The position numbers and the translations under genes were made by a program. Under the pieces are notes generated by a model that was not told the DNA's origin, did not search any database, and saw nothing but the letters and a program-made list of their open reading frames with translations. This document shows positions 1-5,480 of a DNA stretch of 15,192 nucleotides, piece by piece. Position 1 is the first letter of the stretch; each line of letters opens with the position of its first letter. The stretch comes from DATEMK01 sp039914625 (GTDB lineage Bacteria > Bacteroidota > Bacteroidia > AKYH767-A > OLB10): contig JBDSOU010000133.1 of the NCBI GenBank assembly GCA_039914625.1, positions 1 to 15,192 on the forward strand, written 5' to 3'.

Positions 1-874
1 GGTAAGCAATGTTTGCAAGAATATATATGGAACTTACTATTAACGTTCCTGCAAATAAACTTAAGGGAATATTTCTTTTTGGATTTTTTATTTCGCCTGC
101 AATGAATGTTACGTTATTCCATGCATCACTGCTGAAAAGCGATCCCACCATGCCAGCGCCAAACGCTCCAACCAATGCAATGCCTCCGATTTGCGTAACC
201 AACCATATTCCGTTACCGTCTTTTTCAAAATGCTGCACATCCCAGAAATGAGATAAATTAATATTCCATGAATCAGCATTTGCATAAACAAATATTCCGA
301 GAAAGATTAAACCAAACAATGCAATGAGCTTTGCAGAAGTAAAAACCCGCAAAATAAATTTGCCGTATTGAATTCCAAGGCTGTTCAATATAGTTAATAT
401 AAGCAAAGAAAAAATTCCGAACAGTTGAGCAGCCGTTAATCTGTACTCGCCAATAACAGGTAGAGTAGTTTGGAAAAAAACATGGTTATCACCTAAAGCA
501 GGAATGAGCACCCCGGTAAATTTTGCAAATGCAACTGCCACAGCGGCTATAGTTCCTGACTGCACCACAAAGAACAATGCCCATCCATACAAAAAACCGA
601 TCATTGGCTTAAATGCATTCCGGAGGTAAACATACTGCCCTCCCGCCTGGGGGAACATTCCCGCAAGTTCTCCATAGCTAAGAGCGGCAAACAAGGTCAT
701 CAACCCTGCAACAACCCATGAAAGCAACAACCATCCGCCACCGCCTATCTGACGGGAAATATCAGCGCTGACAATAAAAATTCCTGATCCGATCATGGAA
801 CCGGACACAAGCAGGGTTGCATCCAGCAATCCAAGTGACCGGTTGGATCCGGAGGGTTCTTTTTCTATTGCCAT
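1..874 (-). CDS. APC-family amino acid permease (partial, C-terminus outside the window)
   Basis: This is an inner-membrane amino acid transporter of the APC superfamily, probably a proton symporter or an exchanger; the substrate cannot be told. The frame opens with ATG at 874 (start MAIEKEPSGSNRSLGL) and stays open to base 1, giving about 291 residues, so roughly the last third is missing. The first helix carries the APC signature GSMIGSGIF (residues about 25-33), the unwound substrate-binding part of TM1 in this fold. A second conserved patch, YGELAGMFPQAGGQYVYLR, follows TM2. Several further hydrophobic helices are visible, and the loop VTFIAGEIKNPKRNIP matches the conserved APC loop after TM6. 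The gene lies 31 bp downstream of another APC permease of a different subfamily on the same strand, so co-transcription is likely. The LAT/SteT-like branch is a better match than the CAT branch, but this rests on motif recognition only. Confidence 0.88.
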   Translation of the reverse strand, partial: MAIEKEPSGSNRSLGLLDATLLVSGSMIGSGIFIVSADISRQIGGGGWLLLSWVVAGLMTLFAALSYGELAGMFPQAGGQYVYLRNAFKPMIGFLYGWALFFVVQSGTIAAVAVAFAKFTGVLIPALGDNHVFFQTTLPVIGEYRLTAAQLFGIFSLLILTILNSLGIQYGKFILRVFTSAKLIALFGLIFLGIFVYANADSWNINLSHFWDVQHFEKDGNGIWLVTQIGGIALVGAFGAGMVGSLFSSDAWNNVTFIAGEIKNPKRNIPLSLFAGTLIVSSIYILANIAY

Positions 875-905
875 CAGGTTTTAAGAAAGGATAACGTTTA
901 GGGAA

Positions 906-2378
906 CTATGAATTTCTCAATTTGCTTTTCTTCGCGCTGTAACCAAAATAAATCACAAAACCGATCGCTAACCAGATTAGTAATCGTGACCAGTTGGGCC
1001 ATCCGAGCCCGAAGACCATTGCTCCGCACACAATGATTCCCAAAATGGGTACTAAGGGAACAAGAGGAGTTCTGAACTCACGTTTTGCATCAGGATCGGT
1101 TTTCCGCATAATTATAACGCCTGCACATACGAGCATAAATGCGAACAATGTTCCGATGCTGGTCATGTCCCCAACAATGTCACCGGGAACAAACGCTGCA
1201 AACACTCCGACAAACAAAAATAAAATCATGTTTGATTTGTAGGGTGTTCTGAATTTAGGATGGATATCTGAAAATATTTTTGGAAGTAATCCATCCTGGC
1301 TCATAGAATAAAAAACCCTGCTTTGCCCCATGAGCATCACCAGAATTACTGAGGAGAATCCGGCAAGGATGGCAACTGTTACCAATTTAGCTAACCATCC
1401 GTAACCTGTCATATAAGTTTGAATGGCGTAAGCAACTGAAGCTTCTTTTCCTGCATGACGGAAATCTTCCGTGTTTGCAACTCCTGTCAGTACATAGGCG
1501 AATAATATGTAGAGTATAGTACAAATGGCAAGTGATCCTAATATTCCCATTGGCATATCTTTCTTTGGGTTCTTAGCTTCCTGTGCAGCTGTTGATACTG
1601 CATCGAAGCCAATGAAAGCAAAAAATACAACCCCCGCAGCTCCGAGAATTCCTAATATCCCACCAAAGTTATGCGGTACACCTTGGGTATCTACATAAGT
1701 TTGCGCTGCCGGAATAAAAGGGGTATGATTGACAGGATTTATGAACGACCATCCAAATCCGATAAATAGAATTACAATGGCAACTTTTATAATTACTATT
1801 AATCCGTTTACAAATGCTGATTCTTTGGTTCCTTTTATCAGCAGCATTGAAAGGAGCAATAAAATAAACAATGCCGGAATGTTCATGATTCCATACATTC
1901 CACTAACATCATGTTCAAACGGGGAATGACACCAACTATAAGGAATGGATGTATGAAAAAAAGTTTCCAAAAGCTTATTCAGGTATTCACTCCATGCAAT
2001 ACTAACCGTTGCAGCACCCAGTGCATATTCCAAAACTAAATCCCAACCGATTATCCATGCAACAAACTCGCCCATTGTTGCATAGCTATATGTGTATGCG
2101 CTACCCGCTATAGGAATCATGGAAGCAAATTCAGCATAGCATAATCCCGCAAGTGCACAACCTATACCGGCAATAATAAATCCTATAGTAACTGCAGGAC
2201 CCGCATTGTTTGCAGCAGCAGCAGCAGTACGGACAAATAAACCTGCACCGATGATAGCGCCTATTCCCAGCGCAACAAGATTATTTACACTTAATGTTCG
2301 CTTCAATCCTTTTTCGGAATCATCTACTTCACGCATCAGGATGCTTAAAGGTTTTTTTATAAATAGTGATTTAGCCAT
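906..2378 (-). CDS. Amino acid permease, CAT (cationic amino acid transporter) type
   Basis: This is a complete 490-residue integral membrane transporter of the APC superfamily. The TM1 signature is GIGAIIGAGLF (about residues 37-47). The block FFAFIGFDAVSTAAQEAKNPKKD is the conserved TM6 and following loop of the CAT/YfnA branch. The hydrophobic pattern gives about 12 helices, and the C-terminal tail is short and basic (YSAKKSKLRNS). The length fits bacterial CAT proteins of about 460-500 residues. Family members import amino acids, but which ones is not shown here. The ATG at 2378 directly abuts a 7-nt-period repeat array, with no Shine-Dalgarno sequence, as is usual in Bacteroidota. It follows the DinB-like gene by 31 bp and precedes the second permease by 31 bp, which suggests one leftward operon. 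Confidence 0.92.
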   Translation of the reverse strand: MAKSLFIKKPLSILMREVDDSEKGLKRTLSVNNLVALGIGAIIGAGLFVRTAAAAANNAGPAVTIGFIIAGIGCALAGLCYAEFASMIPIAGSAYTYSYATMGEFVAWIIGWDLVLEYALGAATVSIAWSEYLNKLLETFFHTSIPYSWCHSPFEHDVSGMYGIMNIPALFILLLLSMLLIKGTKESAFVNGLIVIIKVAIVILFIGFGWSFINPVNHTPFIPAAQTYVDTQGVPHNFGGILGILGAAGVVFFAFIGFDAVSTAAQEAKNPKKDMPMGILGSLAICTILYILFAYVLTGVANTEDFRHAGKEASVAYAIQTYMTGYGWLAKLVTVAILAGFSSVILVMLMGQSRVFYSMSQDGLLPKIFSDIHPKFRTPYKSNMILFLFVGVFAAFVPGDIVGDMTSIGTLFAFMLVCAGVIIMRKTDPDAKREFRTPLVPLVPILGIIVCGAMVFGLGWPNWSRLLIWLAIGFVIYFGYSAKKSKLRNS

Positions 2379-2413
2379 AGTTTGGAGTTTAAAATTTGAA
2401 GTTTTAAGTTTAG
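2379..2413. repeat. Degenerate 7-nt-period array between DinB-like and CAT permease genes
   Basis: Five in-phase heptamers fill the 31-bp gap: AGTTTGG, AGTTTAA, AATTTGA, AGTTTTA and AGTTTAG. The array starts at the base next to the ATG of the permease and its last unit includes the stop codon of the DinB-like gene (TTA on plus at 2410-2412). It therefore occupies the whole spacer. Function is unknown. Confidence 0.8.
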
Positions 2414-2955
2414 TTCCAGTTCATTTTCTTTTTCAGATTTTCGATGTGTGCAAGATGATGATTGCTGTGCCATGCATACAAACCGATAACACCATCAAGT
2501 TTTTGATCTGCATTTTTATCGGGATGAAAATATGTTTTCTTTAATTGATCTTTATCAAGTGTTTTTAATAACATCACCCAGCGCTTGTGAAGATTTTTTA
2601 AAAGGTCGAGCGAATATTTTACAGGAGCAGTTTTTGCATCAATCAGTTCTGCCCATTTTGCTTCCATGTATGGTTTGATGGTTGGATTTTCTTCGGTAAG
2701 CGCCAGCCGGAAACGGGAGTAAGCATTCATGTGACTGTCTGCGAGATGATGAATTGTTTGCCGCACTGTCCAGCCTCCGTCACGGTAAGGAGTGTCGAGT
2801 TGTACTTCTGAAAGACTTTTTACAGTGTCTTTTAAACGCTTTGGCAATTTGTCAATTTCTCGAATCCATCTTTTTACTTCGCTCTTTTTTATTTTTTCAG
2901 GCGGGGTATATTTCCCGGTAGGGTATTTTAATTTTTCAAGTTCTGCTGTGTCCAT
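2410..2955 (-). CDS. DinB/YfiT-like putative metal-dependent hydrolase or transferase
   Basis: This is a 181-residue soluble, presumably cytoplasmic protein of the DinB-like four-helix-bundle superfamily, closest in pattern to Bacillus YfiT. Key residues are in the usual places: the segment GGWTVRQTIHHLADSH (residues 60-75) and the C-terminal motif WHSNHHLAHI (162-171). His70, His163 and His167 are the likely metal-binding triad. The loop FHPDKNADQKLDGVIGLYAW ahead of the last helix also matches YfiT-type proteins. Family members are metal-dependent hydrolases or thiol transferases; the substrate here is unknown. The gene lies 30 bp after the VOC gene and 31 bp before an amino acid permease on the same strand, which could mean a detoxification or small-molecule role, but this is inference. 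Its stop codon falls within a 7-nt-period repeat. Confidence 0.87.
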   Translation of the reverse strand: MDTAELEKLKYPTGKYTPPEKIKKSEVKRWIREIDKLPKRLKDTVKSLSEVQLDTPYRDGGWTVRQTIHHLADSHMNAYSRFRLALTEENPTIKPYMEAKWAELIDAKTAPVKYSLDLLKNLHKRWVMLLKTLDKDQLKKTYFHPDKNADQKLDGVIGLYAWHSNHHLAHIENLKKKMNWN

Positions 2956-2958
2956 TTT

Positions 2959-3007
2959 AGTTTAAAGTTTAAAGTTTTAAGTTTTCTAACTTCCAGCTTC
3001 CGGTTTC
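2959..3007. repeat. 7-nt-period array at the junction of VOC and DinB-like genes
   Basis: Seven in-phase heptamers run through the spacer and into the VOC coding sequence. In the spacer they read AGTTTAA, AGTTTAA, AGTTTTA and AGTTTTC. From the VOC stop codon onward they read TAACTTC, CAGCTTC and CGGTTTC. The unit changes along the array but the 7-base step is kept. The part inside the gene encodes the last residues of the VOC protein. Confidence 0.75.
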
Positions 3008-3810
3008 TCATCCACCGGTTCCCAGAGTTCTATTTTATTTCCTTCGGGATCCATAATCCGTGCGAAGTTTCCGTAATCAGATTTTTCTAAATCACCCACT
3101 GTTTGCACGCCTTCCTTCTTTAAAGTATTCATTAATGCTTCCAGGTTTTTTACACGAAAGTTTATCATGAATTCTTTTTGTGAAGGCTCAAGATATTTTG
3201 TGGTGTCTTTGAAGATGGAGAAAACTGTGCTGCCTTTTTTGCTTTTGTCAATATAATCTTTCCATTCAAAATTATAACCCCACTCGGTAACATTAATTCC
3301 GAGATGCTTTTTATACCATTCCATCAGCTCAGGCTGGTTTTTTGATTTGAAAAATATTCCGCCAATGCCTGTAACACGGTTCAGTGATGTCATTCTTTCA
3401 ACAGTTATTTTTTCTTCTTCACCAAAGCCGCTTTCGATGGGTTCCCACAGTTCAATTTTATTTCCTTCGGGATCTATGATCCAGCCGAAGTTGCCGTAAG
3501 CGTATTTATCTGTTTTATCCTGCACGGTTACACCTTCCTGTTTTAAAACTTTCAGCAATTCTTCCAGATTATTAACCCGCAGGTTAAGCATCAGTTGTTT
3601 TTTTGAGGGATCAAAATAATCTGATTGGTCAGCAAATATTCCGAATGAAGTGCTGGCAGGGGTGGAAGCGCTGTTATTTTCGCACCAGTTGAAGGAGAAA
3701 TAAAGATTTTTTCCGAAACCGATTCCCAAATGATCTTCATACCATTTGGCAAGCATATTAGGGTCGTTTGCCTTAAAGAATATTCCTCCTAAACCGGTTA
3801 CTCGTTTCAT
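2986..3810 (-). CDS. Tandem two-domain VOC (glyoxalase/bleomycin-resistance fold) protein
   Basis: This is a 274-residue soluble protein made of two homologous vicinal-oxygen-chelate units. Unit 1 starts RVTGLGGIFFK (residues 3-13) and ends DPEGNKIELWEP (113-124). Unit 2 starts RVTGIGGIFFK (145-155) and ends with the same 12 residues at 254-265, so the offset is exactly 141 residues. The Glu of KIELWEP (120 and 261) is the usual C-terminal metal ligand of the fold. Single-unit VOC proteins are about 130 residues, so this looks like a fused duplication; Met140 (ERMTSLNRVTG) may be a relic of the second start. The reaction (lyase, dioxygenase or drug binding) cannot be assigned. ATG at 3810 is the start. 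A candidate promoter lies about 70 bp upstream, and the DinB-like gene follows by 30 bp. The last residues (KPEAGS) come from a heptamer array. Confidence 0.9.
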   Translation of the reverse strand: MKRVTGLGGIFFKANDPNMLAKWYEDHLGIGFGKNLYFSFNWCENNSASTPASTSFGIFADQSDYFDPSKKQLMLNLRVNNLEELLKVLKQEGVTVQDKTDKYAYGNFGWIIDPEGNKIELWEPIESGFGEEEKITVERMTSLNRVTGIGGIFFKSKNQPELMEWYKKHLGINVTEWGYNFEWKDYIDKSKKGSTVFSIFKDTTKYLEPSQKEFMINFRVKNLEALMNTLKKEGVQTVGDLEKSDYGNFARIMDPEGNKIELWEPVDEKPEAGS

Positions 3811-3883
3811 TTTTTAATGATTTTACAGTTAAGATTAAATCAAGAAGGCGAAGATGCATGTTTTTTTCCGGATTTGCATTTTA

Positions 3884-3913
3884 CGAAAATAGATATTTTG
3901 GAATAATACGCAA
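3884..3913 (-). promoter_or_regulatory. Candidate Bacteroidota-type promoter for the leftward VOC-DinB-permease genes
   Basis: Read on the minus strand there is TTG (plus 3911-3913), a 19-base spacer, and TATTTTCG (plus 3884-3891). The latter matches the phylum's -7 element TAnnTTTG at 7 of 8 positions. The spacing fits the -33/-7 arrangement, and the implied leader is about 65-70 nt. Support is from pattern only. Confidence 0.33.
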
Positions 3914-3945
3914 CCGCATTTTGATGTGTTTAATTAACAGGGGGA

Positions 3946-3986
3946 AAGTTTGAAGTTTAAAGTTTAAAGTTTAAAGTTGAAGTTTA
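3946..3986. repeat. AAGTTTA heptamer array in the divergent VOC/recF intergenic region
   Basis: Four in-phase heptamers (AAGTTTG, then AAGTTTA three times) are followed by a one-base-shortened unit (AAGTTG) and another AAGTTTA. The array lies between the two divergent candidate promoters. This is the least degenerate of the 7-nt-period arrays in the window. Confidence 0.85.
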
Positions 3987-4050
3987 GGGAATTGATGCAG
4001 ACATGCGGAGGCAAATAAGGAACGCGGTTTAAACTATTTTAATTTTCAAC

Positions 4051-4058
4051 TACTTTTG
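4051..4058 (+). promoter_or_regulatory. Candidate -7 element of the recF promoter
   Basis: TACTTTTG matches the Bacteroidota -7 consensus TAnnTTTG at every fixed position. No convincing -33 TTTG was found at the expected distance. The element ends 6 bases before the recF ATG at 4065, so transcription from it would give an almost leaderless mRNA. Confidence 0.4.
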
Positions 4059-4064
4059 CTTTTG

Positions 4065-5174
4065 ATGTATTTAAGCTCTCTTCAACTTCTGAATTTTAAA
4101 AATTATGCTGATGCGCAGATTGATTTCAGCAGGGGCGTGAATTGCCTTACGGGTAATAACGGGAGCGGGAAGACTAATATCCTGGATGCGGTTCATTACC
4201 TGTCCATGTGCAGGAGTTATTTTACGGCTACGGATTACCAGAATATTAAGCATGATGAGGGTTTTTTTATGGTGAAGGGGGAGTTTGAGCTGAATGCTAT
4301 GAATGAATCGGTGCTGTGCAGCCTGAAGCGGGATCAGAAGAAGCAGTTTAAGCGCAACCAGAAGGAGTATGATCGTTTGAATGAGCACATTGGTTTGCTG
4401 CCGGTGGTTATGGTAGCTCCTGTTGACCAGGAAATAATTACTGAAGGCAGCGAGGTAAGAAGAAAGTTTTTAGACCGCATTATTTCGCAGATTGATAAAA
4501 TTTATCTTGATGACCTGATCAGCTACAATAAAATACTTTCGCATCGGAATGCGCTCTTAAAAAATTTTGCTGCTTCGGGTATTTATGATTCCGCTTCGCT
4601 TCAGGTTTGGGATGAACAATTGGTTGTTGTGGGAGAAAAAATTTTTAAGAAGCGAAAAAAGTTTATTGAGGATTTTCTTTTATTGTTTTTGAAATTTTAT
4701 CAATTTATTGCAGGAGAAGCAGAGGTAGCTGCAATTAATTATGAATCGCAATTGGAAGCAACTGATTTTTCAACAGTGCTTAAAAATGCTTTGCAAAAAG
4801 ACCGTGCGCTGCAATATTCAACGGCAGGAATTCATAAAGATGATTTGAATTTTACGATCAGCGGAGTATCAGCAAAAAAATTCGGATCGCAGGGGCAGCA
4901 GAAATCTTTTGTGATTGCTCTGAAGCTGGCACATTTTGCAACGATTAAAAAACATAAGAACATTAAACCTGTAATGATGTTTGATGATTTGTTTGATAAA
5001 CTGGATGATGACCGTGTAAGCAAAATATTGAACATGGTGCATGATGATATGTTCGGGCAGGTGTTTATTACGGATACGCACAGCGGGCGTTTGAAAGGAA
5101 TTTTGAATGAATTTGAAATTCCGTTTTATTCTTATCACGTTGAAAAAGGAAATGTCCTGATGGAAACAACATGA
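4065..5174 (+). CDS. recF: DNA replication and repair protein RecF
   Basis: RecF is an SMC-like ABC ATPase that works with RecO and RecR to load RecA onto gapped single-stranded DNA at stalled forks. The protein has 369 residues, as is usual. Walker A is GNNGSGKT (residues 30-37), the ABC signature begins GSQGQQKS (274-281), and Walker B is VMMFDD (303-308), followed by the D-loop residues LFDKLDDDR. The start MYLSSLQLLNFKNY is typical of RecF. A TTG nine bases earlier (4056) would add MLL, but the ATG at 4065 fits the family better. The stop overlaps the start of the DUF721 gene (ATGA at 5171-5174), so the two are probably translationally coupled. The first ~120 codons prefer G-ending Lys and Glu codons and the rest prefer A-ending ones, an odd internal switch. 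Confidence 0.97.
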   Translation: MYLSSLQLLNFKNYADAQIDFSRGVNCLTGNNGSGKTNILDAVHYLSMCRSYFTATDYQNIKHDEGFFMVKGEFELNAMNESVLCSLKRDQKKQFKRNQKEYDRLNEHIGLLPVVMVAPVDQEIITEGSEVRRKFLDRIISQIDKIYLDDLISYNKILSHRNALLKNFAASGIYDSASLQVWDEQLVVVGEKIFKKRKKFIEDFLLLFLKFYQFIAGEAEVAAINYESQLEATDFSTVLKNALQKDRALQYSTAGIHKDDLNFTISGVSAKKFGSQGQQKSFVIALKLAHFATIKKHKNIKPVMMFDDLFDKLDDDRVSKILNMVHDDMFGQVFITDTHSGRLKGILNEFEIPFYSYHVEKGNVLMETT

Positions 5175-5461
5175 GAAACAGCAACACCCAAAGTTTAAAA
5201 GAAGTGATCGATGAATTGATTAATACCTACAAGCTTCGGGGAAAAATCAATGAAGTACGATTGCAGCATTCGTGGCAGAGCCTGATGGGAAAAGCTGTTG
5301 CGAACCGGACAAAAGAAATTTACCTGCGGGATAAAAAATTATTTATCCGCCTTACTTCTGCTCCGCTGAAAGAAGAACTTTTTTATTCATCAGATAAAAT
5401 AAAAAAAATGTTGAATGAACTTTTGGAAGGGGAATATATTGAGGAAGTAAAGTTTTTGTAG
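5171..5461 (+). CDS. DUF721 protein, probable DciA-like replicative helicase loader or operator
   Basis: This is a small 96-residue protein of the DUF721 family, which includes DciA, the widespread bacterial protein that interacts with the replicative helicase DnaB. The pattern fits a short DUF721 domain: an N-terminal helix (SLKEVIDELINTYKLRGK), then the conserved W of QHSWQSLMGKAVANRTKEI (about residues 32-50), then the strand pair YLRDKKLFIRLTSAPLKEEL and a last helix KIKKMLNELLEG. ATG at 5171 overlaps the recF stop by 4 bp, so expression follows recF. A recF-DUF721 order is also known in actinobacteria (dnaA-dnaN-recF-DUF721-gyrB), which supports a replication role. Direct helicase loading is inferred from the family, not from residues seen here. 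It converges on the next gene with a 19-bp gap. Confidence 0.85.
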   Translation: MRNSNTQSLKEVIDELINTYKLRGKINEVRLQHSWQSLMGKAVANRTKEIYLRDKKLFIRLTSAPLKEELFYSSDKIKKMLNELLEGEYIEEVKFL

Positions 5462-5480
5462 CTAAAAAAAACAAAATCAA

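Noticed and set aside
3946..3986. Heptamer array as a CRISPR
   Set aside because: The units are 7 bases with no spacers, far shorter than CRISPR repeats, and no cas gene is present.
4056..4064. TTG at 4056 as start of RecF
   Set aside because: It would overlap the candidate -7 element and add MLL before the typical RecF N-terminus. ATG at 4065 is better.
4071..4388. Antisense 105-codon open frame within recF
   Set aside because: It is codon-aligned with recF and open because recF there avoids TTA, CTA and TCA codons. The product has no recognisable domain.
5452..5470. TAGCTA palindrome flanked by T and A runs between the convergent DUF721 and OmpA-type genes as a bidirectional terminator
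   Set aside because: The stem is AT-only apart from one G-C step and overlaps the DUF721 stop. No U-tract follows it in the direction of either gene.
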